64,000 bases of DNA, taken from positions 52,930 to 116,929 of the forward strand of contig DAITAA010000008.1 in the NCBI GenBank assembly GCA_036824505.1, in the 5' to 3' direction. The notes under the pieces were generated by a model. That model was not told the DNA's origin, did no database searches, and saw only the letters and a list, made by a program, of their open reading frames with translations. The stretch is from SCUD01 sp036824505. Lineage in GTDB: Bacteria > Pseudomonadota > Gammaproteobacteria > Steroidobacterales > Steroidobacteraceae. Shown piece after piece: positions 52,351-62,176 of this stretch (the first letter of the stretch is position 1; each line of letters begins with the position of its first letter). The position numbers and the translations under genes are program-made.

Positions 52351-53205
52351 TCAGCGATACCAGTCGTCACGGTCGCCGTACTGTTTTTCGCGCCGTTCGC
52401 GGCGTTCCTGGGCTTCGATACAAAGCGTTGCAACCGGGCGCGCCTCGAGACGTTTCACGCCGATTGGTTCGCCGGTCTCGATGCAATATCCATACGTGCC
52501 ATCGTCGATTCGGCTCATTGCTTCGTCGATCTTGCGAATCAGCTTGCGCTCGCGGTCACGGGTTCGAAGTTCGAGCGCGAATTCCGATTCGAGTGTCGCG
52601 CGATCATTCGGGTCGGGCGGATTGGCCGCCTCGTCCTTCATGTGCGTCATGGTGCGGTCCACTTCTTCCATCAAATCGCGCTTCCAGGAGTTCAGGATCG
52701 TCCGGAAATGGGCGAGCTGCTCCTTGCCCATGTACTGCTCGCCCTTGCGCTCGAGATACGGGCGCACATTTCGAGGACCTAGCAGCAGATTGTGGCCGCC
52801 GGAAGACTCCTCATCTTCATCGAGGACACCGGGCCGCCGCGTCAGCCTCGCCTGCGCGGCCGCAAGCACCGGGCGCGGCTCCGCGAAGCGCGGTGGCAGC
52901 TGCGACGCTTGAGGCTTGGCCATGACCGCCGCGCGCATCGGTACTGCGCCCTTTGCGACCTTCGATGGCTTGACAGTGGGCGCCGCTGCGGCGCGCATGG
53001 CGACCTTTGACGCGGGCCGGCTGCTACGCGAATTCCGGGGCGTGGTGCCTGATTTCGCCTTGGCGGGCTTGCCGGCGCTTGCGCGGGATGCGGCGATCCT
53101 CGCCTTGCGCACTAAGGGCTTGGCCGCCTTCCGTGCGGCTGGCCGTCGCGACGCGGCCTTCTTGGTGACTGGCTTCCTGGCCTTCGAAGCCTTCTTTACA
53201 TGCAT
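52351..53205 (-). CDS. dksA: RNA polymerase-binding factor DksA with incomplete zinc finger
   Basis: 284 residues, against ~150 in E. coli. The first ~150 residues are an Ala/Lys/Arg-rich extension (KKAASRRPAARKAAK) like the histone H1-like tails of some Xanthomonadales DksA. The DksA core follows: coiled coil with the tip PPDPNDRATLESEF (tip Asps retained) and RTRDRERKLI. In the globular part the four zinc cysteines are reduced to two: Cys241-x2-Thr244 and Cys262-x2-Ala265. Zn-free DksA variants are known to work. DksA with ppGpp reprograms transcription initiation. Confidence 0.93.
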   Translation of the reverse strand: MHVKKASKARKPVTKKAASRRPAARKAAKPLVRKARIAASRASAGKPAKAKSGTTPRNSRSSRPASKVAMRAAAAPTVKPSKVAKGAVPMRAAVMAKPQASQLPPRFAEPRPVLAAAQARLTRRPGVLDEDEESSGGHNLLLGPRNVRPYLERKGEQYMGKEQLAHFRTILNSWKRDLMEEVDRTMTHMKDEAANPPDPNDRATLESEFALELRTRDRERKLIRKIDEAMSRIDDGTYGYCIETGEPIGVKRLEARPVATLCIEAQERRERREKQYGDRDDWYR

Positions 53206-53301
53206 CAGTTTCTCCGCTCCCGGCTAAATCGAGCGCCGGATTATAGCCCTCGCGCTTCCGCGGTCCAGTGGCAAGATCAACGGGCCCGGATGATGGGGGA
53301 T

Positions 53302-53694
53302 TCAGGGCAGGGTGACCGGTGCCGGACTCGACCAGCCATCGCGACGACGCTCGACTATGACCGTCGTGTAGATGCCGCCGCGCACGTTGAATCGAGCCGT
53401 AAGGCGCAGGAATCTCGGGTCGAGTGCAGCTGCCAGGCGATCTACGATCTCGTTTGTCACTGCCTCGTGGAATGCGCCTCGGTCCCGGAATGACCAGATA
53501 TACAGCTTCAGTGACTTGAGTTCGACGCAAAGCGAGTCGGGTACGTATTCCAGCTCCAGAGTCGCGAAATCAGGCTGGCCTGTCCGGGGACACAGGCAGG
53601 TGAACTCCGGAATCTGCATGCGGATCGTGTAATCGCGTGCAGGACTCGGATTCGGAAAGGTCTCTATGTCTCCAGATGGCGACGCTGGGTTCAT
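53302..53694 (-). CDS. queF: 7-cyano-7-deazaguanine (preQ0) reductase, short type
   Basis: 130 residues, matching the short unimodular QueF. Catalytic Cys35 in CPRTGQPDF and the substrate/cofactor motif ELKSLKLY at ~58-65. It reduces preQ0 to preQ1 with NADPH in queuosine synthesis. It lies upstream of dksA and gluQRS on the same strand (96 bp to dksA) and is divergent from smc, 55 bp away. Confidence 0.95.
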   Translation of the reverse strand: MNPASPSGDIETFPNPSPARDYTIRMQIPEFTCLCPRTGQPDFATLELEYVPDSLCVELKSLKLYIWSFRDRGAFHEAVTNEIVDRLAAALDPRFLRLTARFNVRGGIYTTVIVERRRDGWSSPAPVTLP

Positions 53695-53749
53695 GCAACT
53701 CTTGTCCTGGTCGTACTCAATCGTGGGCCGTTAATCTACACTAGCGCGA

Positions 53750-56700
53750 ATGCGGCTCGCCAGGATCAAACTCGCCGGTTTCAAGTCGTTTGTCGATCCG
53801 ACGGTCGTGACCTTTCCCCGGAATCTGACCGGGGTCGTCGGGCCAAATGGATGCGGCAAGTCGAATATCATCGATGCGGTTCGCTGGGTCATGGGCGAGA
53901 TTTCCGCAAAGCATCTGCGCGGCGACTCGATGACCGACGTGATCTTCAATGGGTCGCGCGGTCGCAAACCCGTCGGCAGCTGCTCGGTCGAGCTCATATT
54001 CGACAATGGCGACGGCAAGATTGCCGGGCCGTATGCCGGTTTTGCGGAGGTTTCGCTGCGGCGGCTCGTGTCGCGCGACGGCAATTCGACTTACCTCATA
54101 AATGGCTCGAAATGCCGCCGCAAGGACATAACGCACCTGTTTCTCGGGACCGGGCTCGGGTCGCGCAGCTACGCGATCATCGAGCAAGGCATGATCTCGC
54201 GGCTGATCGAGGCGCGTGCCGAGGACATGCGTGCCTTCGTCGAGGAAGCAGCCGGCATTTCGCGCTACAAGGATCGCAGGCGCGAAACCGAAAGTCGCAT
54301 CTCGCATACGCGGGAGAACCTCGAACGTCTGAATGACCTGCGCGAGGAAGTCGATAAGCAGATTCGTCACCTGCAGCGCCAGGCCGGCATAGCTCGTCGC
54401 TACCAGGAGCACACGAACCGCCAACGGCAATTGCAGGCTGAGCTGCTGGCACTGAGGATCCGCGACCTGGACGGGGACATTGCGGCCAGACAGGCGCTCG
54501 CGGCGGAACGCGAGACGGCGGCCCAGGCCGCAGTCGCCGATTTGCGTTCCGCGGAAGCGGCCGTGGAAAAGGCGCGCGCCGCGCATGCGGAGCGTTCCGA
54601 TGCGCTGGCCGCCGCGCAGGGTCGCTACTACCAGGCTGGCGCGGACGCCACACGGACGGAGCAGTCACTGCTGCACGCGCGCGAATTGCGGCAGAGGCAG
54701 TTTGGCGACCTCGAGCGCATCATCGAGGAGCATCGGGAATCGCAGGCCCTGGTCGGCCGCGATCAGGAGCAGCTGCGTGAGCTTGCGGAGTCAGTTGCGC
54801 GCGCAGAACCTGAGCTTCACGTTGCACGCGAGGCGGAAATCGCGGCCCGATCCGCACTGGCAAAAGCCGAGTCAGAGATGGCGGACTGGCAGCAGCGTTG
54901 GGAAGTATTCAGCCGCGATTCCGCCGACGCGTCGCAAAGCACCCTTGTCGAGCGGACCCGGATCGAGCAGATCGAAGCCGGGCTCGCGCGCCTGTTGGCG
55001 CAGCGTGAAAGGCTGGCGCAGGAACGTGCGCAACTGGACAAAATGGTCTCGGGCGCGCGGCCTGAAGAATTTGCCACGGCGGAGAAGCAGGCGCGGGAGC
55101 GAGGCGCTGCCGCGCAACGCGAGCTTGACGAGACACTCGCGAAACTTCAGTCAGAGCGCGAATCCGAGCGCAACGCAGCAAACGCACTCGACGCGGCCCG
55201 GGCAGAGCTTCAGATCGCACGCGGCGAGCTGGTCGCTGTCGAAGCCGTGCAAAAGGCGGCGCTCGGCCAGGCACAGGGACGGGTTGTCGAGTGGCTTGCA
55301 GACCAGAAGCTCGAGCAGCGTTCCCGACTGGCACAACTGCTGGTCGTTGCGGCCGGCTGGGAGCAGGCTGTCGAGACCGCGCTGGGCAGCTATCTGGAGG
55401 CCGTCTGCACGGACGGGATTGATTCATTCGCCGAAGCCCTGGGCCGGCTTGGTTCCGGGCGCGTCACGCTGGTGGAATCCTCCGGCACAGAGCCGACGCA
55501 GCCCGGCGCAGATTCATTGCTGAGCAGGATCAAGGGGCCGCCGGTCGTTGCCGGTTTGCTCGACGGCGTGATCGCGGTGGACACCTTGCGGGAAGCGGTT
55601 TCGCGCCGGCGATCATTGAGACCTGGACAGTCGGTGATCACTCGTGATGGTGTCTGGCTGGGTCAGGGCTGGTTGCGGGTCTCGCGCAATGAAACCGAAC
55701 ATGCCGGGGTCATTTCGCGAGAGCAGGATATCCGCAGGCTGCAATCCGTCGTTGCCGCCGGCGAAGCCCGGGTTCGCGAACTCGACAAGGCTTTGGCGGG
55801 CAGCCGGTCGCGGATTGCGGGTCTGGATGCAAACCGCGATGACCTGCACGGGGCCGTCAACCGCCTGCACCACGACCTGGTCAACGTGCGCGGGGCGCTC
55901 GAGGCGATTCGCTCGCGCGCGCAGCAGTTCAACGAAAGGCTGTCCAGGGTGCGCAGCGAACTCGAGCAGGCTGAAGCGGAGATTGCCCGCGACGAGCAGG
56001 AAATCCGTCAAGCGCGGCAGCGGCTGGAATCCGGTCTGCTGACGATGAACGCACTGCAGGATCGGCGCCCGACACTGGAGCGCGAGCGCGACGATTCGCG
56101 CGCCAGGCTCGCCGTCGCGCGTGAACGGAGCTCAGCGGACATCACGGCTGCGCAACAGGTGGAGATCCGGTATGAGTCCAGGCGCTCGACGCTTGCGACG
56201 CTGCAGATGAGTCTTGATCGGGCCAGCGATCAGGCCCGCCAATTGGCAAGCCGTCGCCTGGAACTTGAGCGCCAGCTCGCCGAAGGTGAAGCGCCGCTCG
56301 CTGATCTCGATCGCAATTTGAAACAGTACCTGGAACGGCGCCTCGCGGTTGAACGCGAACTTGCAGAGTCGCGCCACCTGGTCGAAGACGCGGACGCACA
56401 GGTGCGCGACCTCGATACGAAGCGTCAGGGATGCGAAGGACGTGTCGAATCGGCACGTGCAGCGCTGGCCGAAATCAGCCTCGGTATGCAGGAGGCGCGC
56501 GTGCGGCGCGAGTCGCTGTTGGAACAATTCGGGTCCACGCATTTCGACTTTGAAGCGGTCACCGCGGCATTGCCGCCAGAAGCAACCGTACCGGCCTGGG
56601 ACCAGCAGCTCGCCGAGACCAACGAGCGAATCGAGCGGCTCGGCGCTGTCAACCTCGCATCGATCGATGAACTCAAGGAACAAACAGAGCGCAAGGAATA

Positions 56701-57256
56701 CCTTGATCGCCAGTTTGCGGACCTTACTGACGCGCTGAATACGCTGGAGCAGGCAATACGCAGGATCGATCGCGAAACCCGGGCACGCTTCCAGGACACA
56801 TTTGACCGGATCAACAACGGCTTGAAGGAGAAGTTCCCGCGGCTGTTCGGCGGCGGCGCGGCATACCTCGAACTTGTCGGTGACGATCTGCTGACGGCGG
56901 GCGTTGCCATCATGGCGCGGCCGCCGGGCAAGCGGATCAGCACGATCAGCCAGCTTTCGGGCGGTGAAAAGGCGCTGACCGCTGTGGCGCTCGTGTTCTC
57001 GATCTTCGAATTGAACCCGGCGCCATTCTGCCTGCTTGACGAGGTTGACGCGCCGCTCGATGAAAACAACGTGGGCCGCTTCTGCGAAATAGTCAGGGAC
57101 ATGTCGGAACGGGTGCAGTTCGTGTTCATCACTCACAACAAGTCGACCATGGAACTCGCGAATCACTTGATTGGTGTCACCATGGGCGAGCCGGGCGTTT
57201 CACGCCTGGTTGCGGTGGACGTTGATGAAGCGGTTCGAATGGCCGCCGTCGGGTAA
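53750..57256 (+). CDS. smc: Chromosome segregation ATPase SMC
   Basis: 1168 residues. Walker A GPNGCGKSN (31-39), long coiled coils on both sides of a hinge near ~520-620 (GVIAVDTLREAVSRRRSLRPGQ), then the C-terminal signature LSGGEKALTAVALVFSIF and Walker B PFCLLDEVDAPLD. It is an ABC-type ATPase that loops and condenses DNA. First of the plus-strand smc-zipA-ligA set. Confidence 0.97.
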   Translation: MRLARIKLAGFKSFVDPTVVTFPRNLTGVVGPNGCGKSNIIDAVRWVMGEISAKHLRGDSMTDVIFNGSRGRKPVGSCSVELIFDNGDGKIAGPYAGFAEVSLRRLVSRDGNSTYLINGSKCRRKDITHLFLGTGLGSRSYAIIEQGMISRLIEARAEDMRAFVEEAAGISRYKDRRRETESRISHTRENLERLNDLREEVDKQIRHLQRQAGIARRYQEHTNRQRQLQAELLALRIRDLDGDIAARQALAAERETAAQAAVADLRSAEAAVEKARAAHAERSDALAAAQGRYYQAGADATRTEQSLLHARELRQRQFGDLERIIEEHRESQALVGRDQEQLRELAESVARAEPELHVAREAEIAARSALAKAESEMADWQQRWEVFSRDSADASQSTLVERTRIEQIEAGLARLLAQRERLAQERAQLDKMVSGARPEEFATAEKQARERGAAAQRELDETLAKLQSERESERNAANALDAARAELQIARGELVAVEAVQKAALGQAQGRVVEWLADQKLEQRSRLAQLLVVAAGWEQAVETALGSYLEAVCTDGIDSFAEALGRLGSGRVTLVESSGTEPTQPGADSLLSRIKGPPVVAGLLDGVIAVDTLREAVSRRRSLRPGQSVITRDGVWLGQGWLRVSRNETEHAGVISREQDIRRLQSVVAAGEARVRELDKALAGSRSRIAGLDANRDDLHGAVNRLHHDLVNVRGALEAIRSRAQQFNERLSRVRSELEQAEAEIARDEQEIRQARQRLESGLLTMNALQDRRPTLERERDDSRARLAVARERSSADITAAQQVEIRYESRRSTLATLQMSLDRASDQARQLASRRLELERQLAEGEAPLADLDRNLKQYLERRLAVERELAESRHLVEDADAQVRDLDTKRQGCEGRVESARAALAEISLGMQEARVRRESLLEQFGSTHFDFEAVTAALPPEATVPAWDQQLAETNERIERLGAVNLASIDELKEQTERKEYLDRQFADLTDALNTLEQAIRRIDRETRARFQDTFDRINNGLKEKFPRLFGGGAAYLELVGDDLLTAGVAIMARPPGKRISTISQLSGGEKALTAVALVFSIFELNPAPFCLLDEVDAPLDENNVGRFCEIVRDMSERVQFVFITHNKSTMELANHLIGVTMGEPGVSRLVAVDVDEAVRMAAVG

Positions 57257-57273
57257 GTTGGGGAGGCGCCCCA

Positions 57274-58215
57274 GTGTCGGAGTTGCGCTGGATTCTGCTC
57301 GGAGCCGGGGTCGCCCTGATTCTCGGACTCTGGTGGTGGGAGACCCGCAAGACGCAGCCGACCGTCGATCCGACAGAGACCTGGCCGCGTGGTCGCGCGG
57401 AACCGAGAGTCGGTGGTGAAGGCGGCACCAGCCGCGAAATTCCCGTAGCGCCACGCACACCGCAACCGAAAAGCGAGCGACTGCGCGCGCCGCGGCGACC
57501 GCCACTTGTCGAAATTTCAGATGATCTCGAAGTGGATATTTCTGCCTACGTCGGCAAGGATCGGCGGCGATTACCCGAGCCAGGGCCAATCGAAATGTCT
57601 GGACCCAGGGCCGCGCGTGCAAGCACAGGCACGGGCGAGCGGGCGTTGCATAATGAGCATGACGCAGACCATCGTGAATCGTGGGTGAGCACCCAGCCGC
57701 AGCTTCAATCGGACGCCGTGGCGCAACGTGCTGCCAAGACGGATGAACCGAACTTGATGGAATCAATGGACGAGCAGACTTCTGAAGCCGCAAAGCAACG
57801 GATCGTTGCACTGCGTCTCGTCGCTCCCGAAGAGCGTTGGAACGGCAGGCAACTGCGCGAGGCCATCGAGGCGGAGGGCCTGCACTACGGCCGCTATTCG
57901 ATCTTTCATCGCGAACGTGAAGACGGAAAGACGATTTTCTACATTGCGAGCATGATGGAACCCGGCTCATTCGATCTCGCAAGAATGGATGGCCAGTTGT
58001 TTCCGGGCATCTCGCTATTCGGCATCGTGCCTGGCCCGCTGGATGCACCTGCAACATTTGATATGGTGCTTGCGGTTGCGCGGCATCTTGCCGAGCGGCT
58101 GAAGGGTCAGCTGCAGGATGAGCAGGGCAGTACATTGACCGCGCAGCGGATCCTGAACCTCCGGGAGGAACTGGTGCATTTCGAGCACCGCAACAAGCGC
58201 CTCCGCCGCAACTGA
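57274..58215 (+). CDS. zipA: Cell-division protein ZipA
   Basis: 313 residues from GTG 57274. N-terminal membrane anchor (LRWILLGAGVALILGLWWW) facing the cytoplasm, a ~150-residue Pro/Arg/Glu-rich linker, then the FtsZ-binding domain (~175-313: QRIVALRLVAPEERWNGRQLREA ... DLARMDGQLFPGISLFGIVPGP). It tethers FtsZ at the division site. 17 bp after smc; TGATG overlap with ligA. Confidence 0.93.
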   Translation: MSELRWILLGAGVALILGLWWWETRKTQPTVDPTETWPRGRAEPRVGGEGGTSREIPVAPRTPQPKSERLRAPRRPPLVEISDDLEVDISAYVGKDRRRLPEPGPIEMSGPRAARASTGTGERALHNEHDADHRESWVSTQPQLQSDAVAQRAAKTDEPNLMESMDEQTSEAAKQRIVALRLVAPEERWNGRQLREAIEAEGLHYGRYSIFHREREDGKTIFYIASMMEPGSFDLARMDGQLFPGISLFGIVPGPLDAPATFDMVLAVARHLAERLKGQLQDEQGSTLTAQRILNLREELVHFEHRNKRLRRN

Positions 58216-60242
58216 TGAAGCCGGTATCCGCAAGTCTGCGGCAGCGTGTCGAACGGCTGCGAGCCGAGATCGAGCGCCACAACTATCTCTACCACGTGCT
58301 GGACAGTCCGGAAATTCCTGACTCAGCATACGACCGCCTGATGGTGGAACTGCGTACGCTGGAGCAGCAGCACCCTGAACTCGTAGTTCCCGAGTCGCCG
58401 ACCCAGCGTATTGGCGGTGCGCCGGTGCCGGAATTCAAGCAGGTGCGACACCACCTGCCGATGCTGTCGCTCGACAACGCGTTCGCGCGCGAGGACGTCG
58501 AGGCGTTCGACCGTCGGGTCAGAGAGCGGCTCGAGACCAACGAGATCATCGCATACGCCTGCGAACCGAAACTCGATGGACTGGCGGTCAGCCTGACCTA
58601 TCGCGATGGCCTCCTGACGCTCGGCGCGACGCGGGGCGACGGCGCGGTTGGCGAGGATGTCACGCACAACATCCGCACGATACAGACTGTGCCATTGCGA
58701 CTGATCGGAAACGGCTGGCCGGAGCTGCTCGAGGTACGCGGCGAAGTATTTCTTTCGATCGAGGGATTCGAAGAAATGAATCGGCGCGCGACCGAAAAGG
58801 GCGAAAAAGTATTCGTCAACCCGCGCAATGCCGCTGCCGGGAGCCTGAGGCAATTGGATCCACGCCTGACTGCATCACGACCACTGGAGATCTATTTCTA
58901 CGGTGCCGGCCGTGTTGAAGGGAAGACCCTCCCAGGGCTGCACAGCGAGATCCTCAAGATGCTGCGCGGATGGGGACTGCGCACCTCACCCCAGGCGCGC
59001 GTCGTGAAGGGTGTCGAGGGTCTGCTCGGCTACTACAAGGACATCGGCCGTCGACGGAGCAGCCTGCCCTACCAGATTGACGGCGTCGTCTACAAGGTCA
59101 ATTCAATCGACCAGCAGCGCAGACTCGGATTCATCGCACGTGCGCCGCGCTGGGCGATCGCACACAAGTTTCCTGCCGAAGAGGAGATGACCAAGGTGCG
59201 CGCGATCGAGTGGCAGGTTGGGCGCACTGGCGCGCTGACTCCGGTCGCTCGACTCGAACCGGTATTTGTCGGCGGCGTGACCGTCAGCAACGCAACGTTG
59301 CACAACATCGACGAGCTACGGCGCAAAGACGTGCGCGTCGGCGACACAGTGGTCATCCGCCGGGCAGGCGACGTGATTCCAGAGGTCGTGCGCGTGATCA
59401 CGGAAAGGCGGCCGCCGAAGTCGTCCTCGATACGGCTGCCGCAAAAATGCCCGGTTTGCGGCTCAGCCGTCGAGCGCGAGGAAGGTGAGGCCGTCGCACG
59501 CTGCACTGGCGCGCTGACTTGCCCTGCGCAGATGAAGGAGTCGTTGCGGCATTTCGTTTCGCGCCGCGCGATGGACATCGAGGGTTTCGGAAGCAAATTG
59601 ATGGATCAGTTGGTGGACAGCGGGATGGTCCGCAATCCGGGTGACCTCTACAAGCTGGAGGCGGACAAGCTGGCTGGACTCGAGCGAATGGGCGAGCGCT
59701 CGGCCGCCAATCTGATTCAATCGCTCGAGCGCAGCAAGCAGACCACGTTCGCGAGATTCCTGCATGCGCTCGGTATTCGCGATGTCGGCGAAGCGACGGC
59801 GGAGGCACTCGCACGTCACTTTCGTACGCTGGACGGCCTGCGCAGCAGCTCCATTGAAGCGATCGAGCAGGTACCGGATATCGGCCCGGTAACAGCTGGG
59901 CATGTGCATGCATTCTTTGCCGAGCCGCGCAACGCGAAGGTTATCGATGCACTGATCGCTCATGGCGTCCGATGGCCGGCCGTTGAAGGGCCTTCCGCGG
60001 GCAGCAGTCCACTGAGCGGCAAGGCGTTTGTCCTGACCGGTAAACTTTCGACAATGTCGCGAGGCGAAGCCGGGGACCGCATCCGCGAAGTGGGCGGTCA
60101 AGTTGCCGGAAGCGTCTCGAAGAACACCGACTATGTCGTTGTAGGCGACGATCCGGGTTCCAAGTTCAGGAAAGCGACTCAGCTCGGAATAAGAATCCTC
60201 GACGAAGATGAGTTCCTGAAGCTGATCGGCCGCAAGCGCTGA
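58215..60242 (+). CDS. ligA: NAD-dependent DNA ligase LigA
   Basis: 675 residues. AMP-accepting Lys119 in CEPKLDGLAVSL, a C4 zinc finger (CPVCGSAVE ... CTGALTCPAQ), HhH motifs and a C-terminal BRCT domain (LSGKAFVLTGKLSTMSRGEAGDRI). Standard length and layout. Its last base abuts the stop codon of the convergent DUF6502-like gene, with no spacer. Confidence 0.97.
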   Translation: MKPVSASLRQRVERLRAEIERHNYLYHVLDSPEIPDSAYDRLMVELRTLEQQHPELVVPESPTQRIGGAPVPEFKQVRHHLPMLSLDNAFAREDVEAFDRRVRERLETNEIIAYACEPKLDGLAVSLTYRDGLLTLGATRGDGAVGEDVTHNIRTIQTVPLRLIGNGWPELLEVRGEVFLSIEGFEEMNRRATEKGEKVFVNPRNAAAGSLRQLDPRLTASRPLEIYFYGAGRVEGKTLPGLHSEILKMLRGWGLRTSPQARVVKGVEGLLGYYKDIGRRRSSLPYQIDGVVYKVNSIDQQRRLGFIARAPRWAIAHKFPAEEEMTKVRAIEWQVGRTGALTPVARLEPVFVGGVTVSNATLHNIDELRRKDVRVGDTVVIRRAGDVIPEVVRVITERRPPKSSSIRLPQKCPVCGSAVEREEGEAVARCTGALTCPAQMKESLRHFVSRRAMDIEGFGSKLMDQLVDSGMVRNPGDLYKLEADKLAGLERMGERSAANLIQSLERSKQTTFARFLHALGIRDVGEATAEALARHFRTLDGLRSSSIEAIEQVPDIGPVTAGHVHAFFAEPRNAKVIDALIAHGVRWPAVEGPSAGSSPLSGKAFVLTGKLSTMSRGEAGDRIREVGGQVAGSVSKNTDYVVVGDDPGSKFRKATQLGIRILDEDEFLKLIGRKR

Positions 60243-61088
60243 TTACTTGTTGATACGGGTGGCTGGCTGCTCGACGGGACCTGGCTCTTCCTCGACAAAC
60301 ATCTGGACCATGACGCCCGCGCGGACAGATCTGGACTCGCTGTCCGTTTCGCGTTCGGAAATCCAGCCCTCGACGTCCTCCAGGAAGCTGGCTCCGCGCC
60401 GACGAAGCATCTGACGGAATAGCGGAATTGCGGCGCTGTCCAGCCGTATCGAGACGACAGAGTCCTCGAACCAGCGCCTGTCGGCCGGGACCGCGATGTT
60501 GTGTTCGAGCGTGCTGATCAAGTCGCGCACTGAATAACCGAGATGCTGTAACGCTGCCGAGTTTGCTCCGCCCAGCGTGTAGCGCCGGGCAACCGCCCGC
60601 AATGAGCCATCCTTCAGGACGCGCACTGCACCGACCCGAAGCAGCTCATCGAGGATGATCGTTGGGTAAATGTCGCCGCTGAATGACTGGACCAGGCTTG
60701 TGAATGAAGGCTCTTTCCCGTCAAAGGGCAACACTCGCGGCCGGCCACTCTCGTCCGTGTACTCGGGATTCTCGAACCAGCCCGTGAGGACACGCGCGAG
60801 TCTATTTCGCCGGTAGTCCTTCTCGGCCGCCAGATTCGGTCTGTTTACCGCGGCTGATTTAACGATATTACTGACGACATGTCGGTGTAAGCCAGTAATT
60901 GTAGAAACGCGAGAGAAACTCGAAGTTTTGCCCTGCTCACGCAGGATATCTTGAGCTGCCTGGACGAATGCAATATTGGACATCTGAGAAAAGTCATAAG
61001 CAGATAGTCCGTGGCGTAGCATGATCCGCGCCAGCGGGCGTAGAAGGCGGAGGCATGACTGCAGCAGAAGGTTCTTAGAGGAAGTCAT
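60243..61088 (-). CDS. DUF6502-like protein, copy 1
   Basis: 281 residues. The start LLRPLARIMLRHGLSAYDFSQM is typical of the proteobacterial family I know as DUF6502. A helix-turn-helix-like segment, SFSRVSTITGLHRHVVSNIV, lies at ~58-77. Middle: FTSLVQSFSGDIYPTIILDELLRVGAVRVLKDGSL; then LISTLEHNIAV near 190 and a closing strand GVMVQMFVEEE. The three copies share this order. A DNA-binding regulator is a reasonable guess, but no function is established. Weak ribosome-binding site. It abuts ligA and is divergent from copy 2. Confidence 0.75.
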   Translation of the reverse strand: MTSSKNLLLQSCLRLLRPLARIMLRHGLSAYDFSQMSNIAFVQAAQDILREQGKTSSFSRVSTITGLHRHVVSNIVKSAAVNRPNLAAEKDYRRNRLARVLTGWFENPEYTDESGRPRVLPFDGKEPSFTSLVQSFSGDIYPTIILDELLRVGAVRVLKDGSLRAVARRYTLGGANSAALQHLGYSVRDLISTLEHNIAVPADRRWFEDSVVSIRLDSAAIPLFRQMLRRRGASFLEDVEGWISERETDSESRSVRAGVMVQMFVEEEPGPVEQPATRINK

Positions 61089-61260
61089 CTATGTGACAGC
61101 CTTCGACAAATGAAGTCAAGAATGTTAGCAGTGGCTTTGATCCAATATCTTCGCAAGCGGCGTTAGAAGTGCGGCGCAAGAATTTCTAGTATCCAGCTTC
61201 GAATAGCCATAAGACTTGGACAGTAAATGTAGGTTTGATCTAGTAACAGCGGGAGTTCAC

Positions 61261-61998
61261 ATGCTCGACACATCCACTTATTCCCTGCGGGTAATCGCCT
61301 CTGCGCATGTATTGGTTCGACGCGTGATACGAATTCTCATGGCCTGTGGAATTGTTGGGTCGGATCTTCGGGAAATATTTTCGCAAGAAATCTCGACCGC
61401 AACTTCAGTTGCACAGCCACAAGTAAACCCAACGACAGCTCGTCATATCATCACGTGTTCTGACATTGTGCTGAGATGGAGGCGCGACTCCAAGTTCTTA
61501 ACAGCCGAAGGATTGCCTAGTTTGCTGTCGCTGCGTGGTGATCCTTCAAATTTCGGTGAACTTGTTCATGCAGTGTCGCCGGGTGAAGATCCACAGGAAC
61601 TGCTAAAGACATTGAAGGAACTTGGTGTTGTGCGAACGACCAAATCCGGGAGCATCGAATTGATTAGCGAGTCTGTGGTCGCGTGCTCCGGACGCGACGG
61701 TTCTGGAATCGCGTCTGAGCCCGTACTTGAGCATATCTGCGGATTTCTTGGTTCCGTCGAATACAACTTGTTTGACAAGCCTTCGCGTGCGCGAGGGAGA
61801 TTTGAACGCGCTTGCTACGCATCGGTACCCGACAATCTTGTGCCGGTCTTAGAAAACCTGGTCAGTTCGAGGGGCCAGGACTTCGTTGACGCCATCGATG
61901 AATGGTTGGCTCGGCGAGCGATTCGACCAACAAGAGACGCCGGGGCGGTTCTAGTCGGCGCAGGAGCCTACGTATTTGTGAGGGAGAATATCGCGTAA
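61261..61998 (+). CDS. DUF6502-like protein, copy 2 (degenerate N-terminus)
   Basis: 245 residues from ATG 61261, with GGGAG at 61251-61255; an upstream TTG at 61216 lacks a site. It follows the other copies: LVRRVIRILMACGIVGSDLREIF at the start, FGELVHAVSPGEDPQELLKTLKELGVVRTTKSGSI in the middle, LGSVEYNLFDKP near 165 and VGAGAYVFVREN at the end. The helix-turn-helix-like segment is replaced by an uncharacteristic stretch (TSVAQPQVNPTTARHIITC), so it may have lost DNA binding. The gene is AT-rich relative to the preceding 60 kb. Confidence 0.65.
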   Translation: MLDTSTYSLRVIASAHVLVRRVIRILMACGIVGSDLREIFSQEISTATSVAQPQVNPTTARHIITCSDIVLRWRRDSKFLTAEGLPSLLSLRGDPSNFGELVHAVSPGEDPQELLKTLKELGVVRTTKSGSIELISESVVACSGRDGSGIASEPVLEHICGFLGSVEYNLFDKPSRARGRFERACYASVPDNLVPVLENLVSSRGQDFVDAIDEWLARRAIRPTRDAGAVLVGAGAYVFVRENIA

Positions 61999-62117
61999 CT
62001 TTCCTTATATTTATTAGACACTTATGCTGCGAATTCGCTTGGGGTTCTAGTGCGGTTCTAGGTCGGGCAACGCCCACGCTGCGATAACCTACTGATAAAT
62101 AACGTTTTTCAAAAGGC

Positions 62118-62142
62118 CCTGTCATGTGTATACATGTACAGG
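62118..62142. promoter_or_regulatory. Inverted repeat upstream of DUF6502-like copy 3
   Basis: CCTGT-CATG (62118-62126) and CATG-T-ACAGG (62133-62142) are inverted arms with one bulged base; the centre contains the palindrome TGTATACA (62127-62134). It lies 34 bp before the copy 3 start and could be an operator for one of the encoded helix-turn-helix proteins. Inference only. Confidence 0.4.
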
Positions 62143-62176
62143 CGCCACTTATTGTTGAGTCAAAGTAGATTAAGTC

